Origin: Sarcocystis neurona | Lineage: Eukaryota; Apicomplexa; Conoidasida; Eucoccidiorida; Sarcocystidae | DNA length: 64,000 bases | Direction: 5' to 3' | NCBI GenBank assembly: GCA_000727475.1 | Contig: KL647297.1 | Span: forward strand, 3,128,974-3,192,973 | Part shown: positions 12,801 through 21,900 of the stretch, one piece after another | How positions within the stretch are numbered: position 1 is the first letter of the stretch | How the letters are laid out: every line of letters begins with the position of its first letter | Position numbers and translations under genes: made by a program | Notes under the pieces: model-generated | Told to the model about the DNA's origin: nothing | What the model saw: the letters and a program-made list of their open reading frames with translations, nothing else | Databases searched by the model: none

Positions 12801-15800
12801 GCCGCGACAGCAGGTGGAGAAGGTTAAGAGGAAGAAGACTGCTGCGCACGAGCAGCAACAGAAGGCGCGTCGGAGGGCCACAGACACTCGCCTGGTTGGC
12901 AGCCAACACACTGCTGGAGCAACTTCAAGGGAGAAGAGAGACACACAAGCAGAGAAGCAATGAATCTCAAAAGTCTACAGACAGCAAAAGCAGATATTCA
13001 TATATATGAAGTATTAACAACGTGCGTATATGCGCAGAAGACTCAAGGAAATTCTGTAGCATTACGTATATATATGTAAGGATAAAGAGAGGGAGGGCGA
13101 TGGAGACATACGGGCAGCAGCGCCGTTGCAGTTATGTATGGACACGCATATATGCGGAGAGGTAGGACGTAAGGTGGAACAGGTAGAGAGACAAGGACCG
13201 AGAAACAACGGGTTTGGTGATTCATAGAAAGAGGACGATGTTTACTCGCTGTCCGAGAGGTCGCTGCTGCTGCTGTTCGTGCTTCGCATGTTTGTTTGTG
13301 GGGTGCGGACGGCGGCGCGCACTGCTGCTCGTGTTGCCGGGAAGCAGCAAGCGCATGCAGTTACCGTTGTTCTGCTGCCTTGGCGGCTTCCGCAGAGATA
13401 CAGGAAATAGTCGCAAACTACTTGTGCTGCTGCGGGTGCTGCCGTGTAGAGTCAGGAAACGCATACACCGCCTCCCGCGACTACTATTCTTAGGTACCAG
13501 GAAGTCAGGTAACACAAGGCGCTGGTCCAGCCACTACTTCCGCAGGACTATGACGAGCAAGGCACTCACGCTGCTGCTGCTGCTGTTGCTGCTTGTGCTG
13601 CTCTTGCTGTTATAGCGGCTGCTGCTCTTGCTCTTGCTGCTGCTGCTGCTGCGGCTGTTTCTGCTGCTGCTGCTGTTGCCGCTGCTGCTGCTGGTGCTGC
13701 TGCTGCAGTGGCTGCTGCTGCCGCAGTGGCTGCTGCTGCCCGAGTGGTTGCTGCTGCTGCTGTTCTTCCTGCTGCTGCCGTTGGCGCTGCTGCGCAGACA
13801 AAGAGACGCGCGCCTACCTGAGCCGAGCGGCTGCGGATCAAATTCTACGAAGACGTCGTCGAGACTTTCTATTTTCCACTCCTTCTTCAAAACTTCTTCT
13901 ACGTCGTCGATACTCGATCGCGGAGCCTGCGTCTGCATGCGTTCAACATAATATATCCACAATATTTACGCATGCAGATGTAGACACACGTCATGACGCA
14001 CCAGCAGCAGCACTGCTGACCAGCCAATCTAGCAGCAGCAAGAGCAGCAGCACGGGTGAGCAGCCAGTCCAGCAGCAGCAGCACTGCTGAGGAGTCAGTC
14101 TAGCAGCAGTAGCACTGGTGAGGAGTCAATCTAGCAGCAGCAGCAGCAACAGAAGAATAAGCGGCAGAAAAGGCGCGGAATCAAGGGCTGGTAACTGCAG
14201 CATATGGCGTCACGGCGGCGAGCAGCAGGCGAAACAACGTCCTCGACTCGAGTAGCAGCAGCAGCAAAGCAGAAGAAAAAGAAGAGGAAGTGGCAGGAAA
14301 GAGTCCCAGCAGCAACACAGGTGTAGGGGAAACACCGAGGTCGGACGGCTGCAGGAGAAAAAGCCACGCCGATTGGCAAGCAGCGGCAGTTGATAAAGCC
14401 AGTGTCCGGGGCAGTGGCTACTTCCCCCAGCACCAGGACAGACATCACGGGAAGCGCATCAACCATGGCTGGGAGAGGGGGCGCATCACGCGGACAGGCA
14501 GCTCCAAGGCGCGAGTGTTTCCCCCCCCTCCGTAGCAGCAGCAGCAACAGCTGCAGCAGCAACAGCAGCAGCTGCAACAGCAGCAGCAGCAACAGCGGCA
14601 GCAGCAACAGCAGCAACATCCGCAGCAGCAGCGACAGCAGCAGCAGCGCATGCAGCTCTGGAAAAGATATACACAGCAGCGGCGGTTTCTCAGTAGCAGC
14701 AGCGTCAGCAAACACCCCTGCCGACGAGTGGCAACAGCAGCAGCAGCAGCAGACGACGACGGAGAACTTAGGCGCAGTCACTTTGATACCTGCAACACTG
14801 CGAGAGTTTCGGTGTAAGCAGGCGGCAGCAAATAAACCATGGCTGCTGCATGCTGTCCAAGCTTCACGTAGACTCCTCTGTTGGCAACCGCCAGCTGCAG
14901 CAGCCGCTGCGCGGCACGTCTGTGGCAACCTTCCATGTCAGCAGCCCCTGCAGCAGGAACAGGAGCAGCAGCAGCAGCGCATACACAAGCACCGGGCGGA
15001 AGAACATACAGCTCGGACGAGAGCAGACGCACAGCGTCCGTCTTTGCAGCAGAGCAGGCGGAGAGTGCTGCGAAGACGACAGGAATAAGAAGGAACATTC
15101 CTGCGCGGGAAGGAGAACTAGCAGCAGCAGGAGGAGCGGCATCAAAGAGAACACGTTGGCAGCAGCAGGAGCAGCAGCAGGAGCAGCAGCAGTAGCAGAA
15201 AAGAAATTCGGCGGCACAACGCAAAGCACGCCACATAACTCTGCTGCAGCTACGAATTCAAGCAGCAGCTGTCGACCTGTCTGGCGTGAAGAGCAGCGCA
15301 GCAACGCCGCCAGCAGCTTGAGACAAAGGACACCGAGAGAGCGGGCAATGGGAGGGGCAGCAGCAACACTCGCTTACCAAAGAGCAGGCGCCACACAGCA
15401 GCTGCAACGCTGGCGCAGTGACAGCAGCACCCACAAAAGAGGAGAAGAGGAAGGACGGGGAGAAGAAAGGAGAAGAAAAGAGAGAAGTACAGGCAGTCAC
15501 CTACCCCTCAGCTTGTAGTCGCAGACGATAAATGCGACGCAGCGCGCTGCGCGCATGCAGCGAAGAAACCCACTGCGACGCGCTCGGTCAGGGCACGCCC
15601 AGCAGTAAATCCACAGCACGCCGCAACCTGTTGCGATGGCAGCAGCAGCTGTTGCTGCAGGACGTAGCCACGACACAGTACACCGAGCCCTGGGAACAGC
15701 CGCCGCAGCAGCAGCAGAGCCAGCAGCAGCAGCAGGGCCAGCAGCAGGGCCAGCAGCGGGGCCAGCAGCAGGACACGCGGCAGGAGCACTAGCGCTGGAA

Positions 15801-17917
15801 GCAGCAATACACGTGTTTTGGGCAGCAGAGGCAGGAAGCCCAGCACCAGCTGCCTCAGGGACAGTGCCAGCTGCTTGGGGAGAAGAGGGAGGAGGAGCAG
15901 CAGCAGCAGTCGCGGGGACACTGCAGACAGCAGCGTCATCTGCGGAGTAAAGTGCCGCAGCAGCGCGAGGACGGGAAACGGAGGCTGCAGAAGACACTGT
16001 GGCCACAGTAGCTGAGGCGTCACCGGCAGCAGCAGCGGCAAGGAGAGAAGGACAACCCGCTGCAGCCGTCACGCGCTTACACGCAGAAGAGAGGACGCTT
16101 GTGGGAGGAGAATAAGCACGAGAAGGACAAGGAGAAGGGCGGGAAGAAGAGGACGGAAGAGCAGCAGTGGCAGAAGACTGGCAATGGGCAGCGGTGTCGC
16201 CAGAAAAGACGGCTACTGCTACGAATGGCTCCGCGGCAGTGATGCTGCTGCTGGCGGGGCAGCTGCTGCAGTTGACGGAGGGGGAGCAGATGCTGCCGGT
16301 GGCGCCGCACCCGATTGCATGCGAAGGAGGCGTGCTGCCGCAGGTCACGCCGTTCCTATTCCACGGCACGTCATTGGTGCTGCTGCTGCTGCAGCTGCCT
16401 CTGTGGCCTACTGTAGAAAGAAGCCGCATAAAGTACGCAGCGCTGTAGCAGCAGCAGTCGCTGCTGCTCATTACGCTGCTGCGACGTCCACTGCTGACGC
16501 TGCTATTGCATTTTGTTGCGCTACTGGTGCTACTCGACCTGCTGGTGCTGCCGCTGCAGGGGAGGCTGCTCCTGCCATTCCTATGCCTGGTGGGGCTGCA
16601 ACGGCTGCAAGGGACGCTGCAACAGGTGGTACTCCTGCTGTTGGGGCCGCTTTCGTTGATGCTTAGGCTGCGGACGTTGCTGCTGGTAAAAAAGTAGGGC
16701 AGCGCCCGCCTGCTGCTGCTGCTGATCGCGCTGCGGCTGCTGTCCACGCTGCTGCTCTGAGGGCTGCAGCACGAAGGTTCGGTCTCTCTGCAGCATGGCA
16801 TGTACGCAGAATTCGAGGCAGCACCCCAGCGTAAGCGGCCGCAGCACTCGGGTTCTCTGCTGCAGTAGAAGAACCTTCTTCTGACCGCGTACCTGTGGCT
16901 GTTGCTGTGAAAATTGCTGCTGCTGCTGTTGGTGCGAACGCCCCACAGGCGGCCGGAAAAACGCGTGCTGCTGAGATGGTTGCTCGGTTGGCTGCTGCTG
17001 CTGCTGCAGGGGGCGCCAGGCAGTACGCTGTCGTCAGCGTTGCTGCTGTTGCTGCCGCCGCTGAGGTAGCAGATGCTGCGTCTCCCTGATACTGGGCGAG
17101 TGTGGTCGCTGCTGCTGCTGTTGCTCTCGTCAAGCGCCTCGCAGAGCCGGCTGCTGCTGCTGCGACAACACGTGCTGCTGCCTCTGCCGTCGCTGCTGCT
17201 GCTAAAGAAGTGGCTGCTGCGTGTATCCAAGCTGCTGCTGCCTCGAGCCGTCGTTGCCGTGGGGAAGCTGCTGGACGCAGCGCCGGCCCCGGCGCTGCTA
17301 CAACAGCGCAAACGGCAGCTGCTGCCGCTGCAGCGGTCGCAGATCCTCCTGTCGCCGCTGCTGCTGTTGCTCGTGCTGCTGTCGCCGGTGCTGCTGTTGC
17401 TGGTACTGCTGTCGCTGGTGCTGCTGTTGCTGGTGCTGCTGTTGCTGGTGCTGCTGTTGCTGGTGCTGCTGTCGCCGGTGCTGCTGCCAGTGGTGCGCCT
17501 AAGTTGAGGCAGAAGAGAGTGCCCGCGCAGAGAAGGTACGCCAGAGGGTCTGTCAGCAGCCCACATGCTGCCACTGCTGCTTCTCCTTGATGTAAAAGTC
17601 ACTGCTGGAGCAGCGGCAGCCGCTGCTGCTGCTGCAGAGAAAACGCAGGAACAGCGGGAAAACGGCTGCTGTATGTCGTTGCAAGAAAGCAGGCCGCCGT
17701 CAGCAGCCAACGCGCTCACAAGCTGCATGCTACTGCTGCAGCTCCTCTTCTTCCCGTTGCTGTCGTTGCGGCTGCTGCCGTGTGGACGAAGAGGAACGCA
17801 GCTGCGCAGGTCGCGCCTACTGCTGCTAGCGGCGACAACTTTGGCAGTGCTGCGAAGGGCGCCTGGGCTCCCTCTGCCGCTGCGAAGCGCCCGCAGTAGC
17901 ACTCGCATGCCCAGCAT
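1..17917 (-). CDS. ABC1/UbiB-family (ADCK1-like) atypical kinase, split gene, 3' end off the window
   Basis: Minus-strand model: complement of 15505-17917, 14790-14947, 13818-13932, 10095-10257, 7334-8628, 4623-5484, 2273-2381, 482-604 and 1-68 (continues left). All eight junctions keep the reading frame (phases 1,0,1,2,1,2,0,0). In model numbering: KLGQ at 833-836, PLGSASLAQVH across exons 3/4 (the A-rich loop), VAVK with the putative ATP lysine at 918, ETD of the ExD motif at 965-967, VIVME at about 1366, the catalytic HADPHPGN at 1407-1414, DHG at 1612-1614, and an LVKTNDL C-terminal block. This order and spacing is that of the ADCK1/Mcp2 branch of ABC1 kinases, proteins usually mitochondrial and tied to lipid or quinone homeostasis. 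The N-terminus is basic and Ser/Arg-rich with few acids, then one hydrophobic segment before YDYK-like sequence, which fits import and inner-membrane anchoring (inference). About 1770 residues versus roughly 500 in the family; the excess is Q/S/A repeat sequence. All catalytic residues are present, so it is probably functional. Confidence 0.85.
69..481. other. Intron 8 of the ABC1 kinase gene
   Basis: Contains (TA)-rich sequence around 240-300. Without splicing the minus frame would stop about 26 codons after exon 8, so an alternative short C-terminus is possible. Nothing else recognised. Confidence 0.4.
482..604 (-). CDS. ABC1 kinase exon 8
   Basis: Acceptor TGCTGCAG then CTGCGG; donor AAA|GTATGT. 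It encodes [20 protein letters not shown] and then [19 protein letters not shown]. Joined to exon 7 this gives [14 protein letters not shown], very like the KTNDLLRGIE.ALG stretch of ADCK1. Exactly 41 codons, phase 0 at both ends. Confidence 0.72.
605..2272. other. Intron 7 of the ABC1 kinase gene
   Basis: No conserved motif seen. (TA)-rich around 2070-2160. Open frames on both strands are short and biased to simple sequence. Confidence 0.4.
2273..2381 (-). CDS. ABC1 kinase exon 7
   Basis: Acceptor CTGCTCAG preceded by a CTG-rich pyrimidine tract; donor CTC|GTGAGC. It encodes [20 protein letters not shown] then [17 protein letters not shown], matching the ADCK1 C-lobe block that ends in LLILKTNDLL. 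Phase 2 in, phase 0 out, consistent with its neighbours. Confidence 0.82.
3299..3811. repeat. (TA)n microsatellite interrupted by the gap
   Basis: (TA)n on each side of the N run; the true array length is unknown. Within intron 6 of the ABC1 kinase gene. Confidence 0.95.
3335..3773. other. Assembly gap (439 N)
   Basis: Run of N flanked on both sides by pure (TA)n. Any translated frame crossing it is meaningless. Confidence 0.99.
4623..5484 (-). CDS. ABC1 kinase exon 6 (catalytic loop and DHG)
   Basis: Acceptor GCAACAG then ATATCC; donor GCGAG|GTATGT. It encodes [20 protein letters not shown] then HPGNLLV, followed by about 180 residues rich in S, R, N and D, and then [16 protein letters not shown] and [12 protein letters not shown]. 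The aspartate and asparagine of HADPHPGN and the metal-binding aspartate of DHG (the DFG equivalent) are intact. The long insertion lies between catalytic loop and DHG, where ADCK1 has about 17 residues. Confidence 0.88.
5485..7333. other. Intron 5 of the ABC1 kinase gene, containing open CAG-rich sequence
   Basis: Phases of exons 5 and 6 agree without it. It nevertheless holds an 85-codon minus frame with a real ATG (6635 to 6378), rich in Q/A/R and preceded by CTG repeats, and another open stretch at 6144-6340. These may be skipped, alternative or lost repeat-coding exons. (TA)-rich at 5630-6090. Confidence 0.4.
6880..7078. repeat. 18-bp tandem repeat, about 11 copies
   Basis: Unit GCTGCTTCCGCTGCTGTT, near-identical copies with drift at both ends. 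Open in several frames on both strands. Falls in intron 5 of the ABC1 kinase model. Confidence 0.95.
7334..8628 (-). CDS. ABC1 kinase exon 5 (ExD motif, polyglutamine insertion, hinge)
   Basis: 1295 bp, acceptor GATAG then GTTGAAC, donor CAGC|GTAAGT, a strong consensus. It opens with [20 protein letters not shown] (the ExD region) and closes with [20 protein letters not shown] (hinge, VMExxxG). Between them about 390 residues of Q/A/E-rich sequence are inserted, including a near-pure polyglutamine run encoded at 7901-8006. In animal ADCK1 these two motifs are about 50 residues apart. Confidence 0.85.
7901..8006. repeat. CTG/TTG triplet array (polyglutamine on the minus strand)
   Basis: Almost uninterrupted CTG with regular TTG and two GGT-type breaks. 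In frame with the ABC1 kinase exon 5, where it encodes a glutamine run of about 30 residues with a few histidines. Confidence 0.97.
8636..8936. repeat. CAG/CAA triplet array
   Basis: About 300 bp of CAGCAGCAACAACAG-type repeat just upstream of the exon 5 acceptor on the gene strand. All three minus frames are open and give Leu, Ala or Cys runs. Confidence 0.95.
9919..9932. promoter_or_regulatory. Palindrome GGTGTACGTACACC in an ABC1 kinase intron
   Basis: Perfect copy, isolated, in intron 4 of the ABC1 kinase gene. Confidence 0.5.
10095..10257 (-). CDS. ABC1 kinase exon 4 (ATP-lysine exon)
   Basis: Acceptor CTGCAG then CGTCTCTTGC; donor GCG|GTAAGC. It encodes [12 protein letters not shown], then PVAVKVQH with the invariant lysine, then a helix ending in YFFPEVR. 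A five-residue insertion (TETEL) widens the beta2-beta3 turn relative to ADCK1. Confidence 0.87.
10258..13817. other. Intron 3 of the ABC1 kinase gene
   Basis: Long CAG-rich blocks (10400-11700 and 13569-13793), (TA)-rich 11880-12110 and 12530-12590. Many overlapping frames are open on both strands but I found no conserved block. The plus strand is purine-rich at 11460-11560. Confidence 0.4.
13818..13932 (-). CDS. ABC1 kinase exon 3
   Basis: Acceptor ATGCAG then ACGCAGGCTCC; donor TCAG|GTAGGC. It encodes [19 protein letters not shown] and then [16 protein letters not shown], the ABC1 block that leads into the A-rich loop. It splices in phase 1 to exon 4, restoring PLGSASLAQVH. A CTG-rich tract (13569-13793) begins immediately downstream in the intron. 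Confidence 0.85.
14003..14140. repeat. Degenerate tandem repeat of about 45 bp, three copies
   Basis: Copies share GAG(C/T)AG(C/T)CAxTCxAGCAGCAGxAGxA. Located in intron 2 of the ABC1 kinase model just before the exon 3 acceptor side. Confidence 0.7.
14790..14947 (-). CDS. ABC1 kinase exon 2 (KxGQ motif)
   Basis: Acceptor CTGCAG at 14950-14948, donor CAG|GTATCA. It encodes [19 protein letters not shown] then [20 protein letters not shown], the family signature in which the KxGQ helix folds over the nucleotide pocket. Exon 1 joins in phase 1 and leaves a linker about 10 residues shorter than in animal ADCK1, so one small exon may be missing between 14947 and 15505. Confidence 0.85.
15505..17917 (-). 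CDS. ABC1 kinase exon 1 (targeting region, Ser-rich linker, TM segment)
   Basis: Open for 804 codons from the ATG at 17917-17915; a second ATG lies three codons in. The first 60 residues are rich in R and S, like a mitochondrial presequence. A 15-bp repeat encodes SSTSN-type units near 17340-17490. The 3' end encodes a hydrophobic stretch ([19 protein letters not shown]) followed by [22 protein letters not shown], which aligns in position with the ADCK1 segment just after its membrane anchor. The donor is G|GTAGGT at 15504. The ends are well supported; the middle is less so. Two other minus frames are also open here (16663-17574, Ala-rich; 16581-16946, Gln-rich), so one or more introns could be hidden inside. 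Confidence 0.6.
17340..17490. repeat. 15-bp tandem repeat inside ABC1 kinase exon 1
   Basis: Unit TGCTGGTGCTGCTGT with TCGCC variants. In the exon 1 frame it encodes [10 protein letters not shown] pentapeptides; another minus frame gives AAPAT repeats. Confidence 0.9.
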
Positions 17918-18248
17918 CTTTCTGCGCCGCTGTGTATGGGAAGGAAGAAGAGCAGCAAGGGAAGCAAAAACGTTGAACTCGGCCTCTTCTCCCACCTGCC
18001 GTCCCTGCGCCTAGAAGACGTTGAAAAGGAGCCGAAGGCAAAGCAGAGAAAGCTGCTGCCATACTGCAACAACAGCGGACCGAGAAACAACAGCCGAAAG
18101 TGCGCTGCCGAGTCTCGGGAGCTTCTGCTGTTGAAGAACGGCCGGCTGGCTCCACAGCAGCAGCAGCAACTGCAAGAAAGCCGGCTGGATCGGCTGCAGA
18201 TTCCCGACCGCTGGCAGCAGCAGAAGCAGGAAAGCTCCTGAGCGATGA
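17918..18248. other. Spacer between two minus-strand genes
   Basis: About 330 bp between the ABC1 kinase ATG (17917) and the stop of the upstream gene (18249). The frame of exon 1 stays open to about 17995 without another ATG. Presumably holds the terminator of one gene and the start region of the other; no motif recognised. Confidence 0.5.
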
Positions 18249-18450
18249 CTAGACGCTCTCCACCAGCACTTGCAGATAATCACCGGCCTGCTGCACCAGC
18301 AGCAGCTTCTCTGCGTTGCACTGCTGCAACAGCACATACCGACGCAGAAGCAGCAGCAGCAGCCGTCCCGGCGGCGGCAGGACATGCGCAAGCGTCTGCA
18401 GTGCGGCACGAGCGTCCGTCCGCCCGGACCAGCAGCAGCAGCACGGCCAC
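18249..18450 (-). CDS. Terminal exon of an unrecognised minus-strand gene
   Basis: Acceptor TCTACTACAG then GTGGCC; the frame with one leading base reads ARAALQTLAHVLPPPGRLLL, then RRYVLLQQCNAEKLLLVQQA and GDYLQVLVESV before TAG at 18251-18249. High GC at third positions and an amphipathic helical pattern support it as real C-terminal sequence, perhaps the end of a helical-repeat protein. I do not recognise the family. A second frame of this stretch is also open for about 60 codons (V-A-V-L-L-L...), so the frame is not beyond doubt. Confidence 0.5.
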
Positions 18451-18820
18451 CTGTAGTAGACCTCTAGCGAGCAGCTGTAGCAGGAGTTGTAGCCGAGGAA
18501 CAGCAGTGGTACGGACGACGACAGCAGCTGCGCCGCAGGGGCAGGCGCAGGCGAGCAGTGCTGTCTGTGTTAGTAGTCAGCAGCCGTCTGTCAGAAATGC
18601 AGCAGCACAGCAGGAGCAAGGTTGCTGCTCTGCAGGAAGGCGCGTGGACGAAGCCAGTGGAACAGCTATCGACAGCAGAACACACAAATGTGCACGCAGC
18701 AGAGAACCGCAGCAGCAAAAAAACACCGCGCCGCAGAGGAAGGAGCAGCAGCAGCAACAGGGAAGTGCAGACGTCTATATCGAAGAATGCGATAAGGTGT
18801 TTATGTAGTGCGGTAGTCAC

Positions 18821-18900
18821 CTGCAGCAGCGCAAGGTAGTAACCTTCGCTACGGCCTGATACTGTTGCGCGGCAGGCAGATCTGAACCAGCCAGTAGCAT
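18821..18900 (-). CDS. Possible penultimate exon of the gene ending at 18249
   Basis: Donor TGCAG|GTGACT at 18820. In the frame that matches the phase of the terminal exon it reads DLPAAQQYQAVAKVTTLRCC. The alternative frame (TGWFRSACRATVSGR...) joins the other frame of the terminal exon. The 5' limit is uncertain. Confidence 0.3.
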
Positions 18901-21900
18901 CTACTACCCTACGCAGCGTCAGCAGCAAGGGTAAGACGAGAGCAGCACCGCACGAACGTTGCGGCAGCCAAGACGGCGGCGACGAGACCCGGGCAGAAGT
19001 GCCTAGAGCAAGGAGGAACAGCAGTAGATATGCCACAGCAGGAGAGAAGATTCAGCAGCGGAAGTGTTTGACACGCAGGAATAGCAGCAGCAAGGTTGGC
19101 GGCATCAGATCGCGTAGCAGCAGAGAAAATGCCAGAAAGGGGGCAAGGAACGCGGAGCAGCAGCAATAGGAGTAACCAGCAGCAGCTGCAACAGGAAGGC
19201 AGAGCAATACCAGCGGCAGCAGCTACGGCAGCACCAGAAGCGAGTGGAAGCACACCGTCGCCGCGGCAGCCGAGCAAGCACCGGCAGACGAAGGCGGAAG
19301 AGAGCAGGTCGGGAGTCGCACCAGCAGCAGCAGCGGCATCTCTATATGAGCAGAACAGCAGCAGCGCTGACAAAAAACGCATTAGTGTGCCAGAGGAGCG
19401 GCAGCGCCAGCAAAGGGCTGTAGTAAGGTGAGAACCGTGGGAACCGGCGGACGCGCCGTCCCGTCCCCGGCTAGCTACGGACGGTAGGACGTGGACGCCG
19501 CGTAGCAGGACAGCAGATGCCAAAGACAAGTCAAATGCAGGAGTATTCTCTCACGAAGGAAACGACGAAGTAAACGGCGAGCGGCGAGAACTTGAGTTTG
19601 AACAACACAGGTGCTGCACCTGCAGGGGCAATAATGCCGGCACCGCAGCACAGAAGAGAAATGTAGCGCATGCACACGTTCTTCTGCATGCGCACCGAGA
19701 AGACAGCTGTCGGCGTTTCCGCGTTTCTCTCGCCTCTCTTGAGGCAAAAAAGGTTCATTTCCTTTCCCAGACAACATGTAGCCGTATTAGAAACACGACA
19801 AAAAGACGTCAGAGCGCGGCCTTCCCCTTGCTTCTGCATGAGCGCCGTCTGTGCAGCGCCGCTTGGCGGAACGGCACTTCTGGCGTTCTACGACCGATAG
19901 TTCTATGAAAGGGAAAGTGCGATGTAATCACAGAGGACAACAAAACGTCCACACGTCCCACACATGTCTGTCTATATCCACCACTACGTGCTGCACGGAC
20001 GCTTCCGCGTGTCTCTGCATATATCTCGCCGTCGAAAGTGTTTTATCCCTAACGCGGAGGCAAGCACGCTTCTTCTGACCTGTGTAAAATAGTCACACAT
20101 CAACGTTCGCACCGCGTACGTTGATGAACTTACAGATGGAGATCTACACTTTTTCAGGCATGTCTTTTGTATGAGTGTCTCTGGGTGGGTCGAAGTGTAT
20201 CTCGCACAAACCCGCAGGCAGTGTGCCGTAGGCAGGCAGGGCAACCGTCTCTGCCTGCGGCACTTTTGCGACGCACACGAGTTTGAGGAGAAAGAAGGAC
20301 AGAAACACAGAGACAGACAAATACGGATATAGATGTACATAGAGAGAGAGAGAAACATGTGCCGTGTACATATAGAGAGAGACACCTTATGTGGTTCGAG
20401 ACAGCTCTCTGTACGCGAAAAGATAAGAATGCTGTGCGTGAATGTCTGTCGCATACCGCAGCAAAAAAGGTGCACGCCTGAGCAGCTCTATGTACACACA
20501 CATAGTGGTGCATGCATATATTTACATGGGTGACGTCTGCGGCACAGAGGGGGCCGTGAATGTAAACATAGGACGCCTTCCGCGCCTACAGGTTATGTCC
20601 CTACAGCAATCTCTATGCACACACGCAATACGTAAACGCGTGTTGAAGTTATAAATTCTAATTCGGCGTTGTCCACATGGAAAGACATATGTGTGTTCTA
20701 CGGAGTGCTTGGATACAAGCCGCTGGGCAAAGGTAAACACATGTACTTGACTCACTTTACTCACACGGGAATGTGGATGTTCCTAAGTGAACGACTCCCT
20801 ACACATGCTACGATATATATATTAATATATGTATGCAGAGAAAGAGGGGGAGATGATGCAGTTCACGTACAAGTGGCTGTGTGTATACGTATATATACAT
20901 ATGTGTGTCGTCTCTGACACCTGTGTGACTGAAAACACACAGAGGTAAATTTACGCCAATGAAAAGACAGACAGGTACAGACGTGCACACGCACACTGCT
21001 ATGGTTGCATATGGCTATAGATGTAGAAAAGTTTAGATATCAGTTGATATGAATCGAGACGAGTAGACAGGCAGATAAAGATGAAGAAGTAGCTAATCAC
21101 TGAGAGTTATAGAGATACAGACGCAGATATAAGTAGATTGAGAGGAAGATGGACATACACGTGGATAGGTACACAGGTAGTGTATTTATCACTATGTGTT
21201 TAAACAGTTGCGCACGTACAAGACGGCTAATTTCCTTTTCACTCTTCTACAGTCCTACAGAGAGAAAATGTAGACAGCCGCGAAAATAGAGTTCCACGCG
21301 GCAGCTAGCTATCGCACTCTGAAGACGTCTCTGTCGTCCCCAGCAGACGGTGCGAACTCCTTCGCGGCAGAGAAAAGCCGCAGGAGTGACTTGCTTTAAA
21401 ACTCCCCTGTATACGTCACTTGGAGTGTGTAGAGAAGAAAGGCAAGGTACGGAAAAACGCAGTGTGAAATGTTCGTGCCTCTTTTCTCTTCTACACTGAA
21501 CTATTGAAGAAAGAAGCAAGTGACTCACGCGTCATCACAACGGCGACTTTTGCCTACGTATGCCCTCAAGTGATAAGAAACGCACTACACGATATACGAC
21601 ACACGATTTTACTTGTCTACACACACCTGTATACGCAAACGCGTAGCTGAAAACGTCGCCTTCACGTCGTGTGGGGGAACTTCGTGTGCGTGGGTATCAA
21701 CGCAGACAGGTAGACAACTCAGGTGTCTTCTGTGTCAGTCCTTGACGTTTGAAAGAAAACAGTGTCATTCCACTTGTCTGTCTTGTCAGTCATCTCCTGC
21801 TTGGCAGTGGGATGCACTACACACACAAGCACCAGGTAAACTCTCAAAAATACAGCTGCCTGATGTACGCGTCCATGCAGAGCGACTAAGCATACAACAC

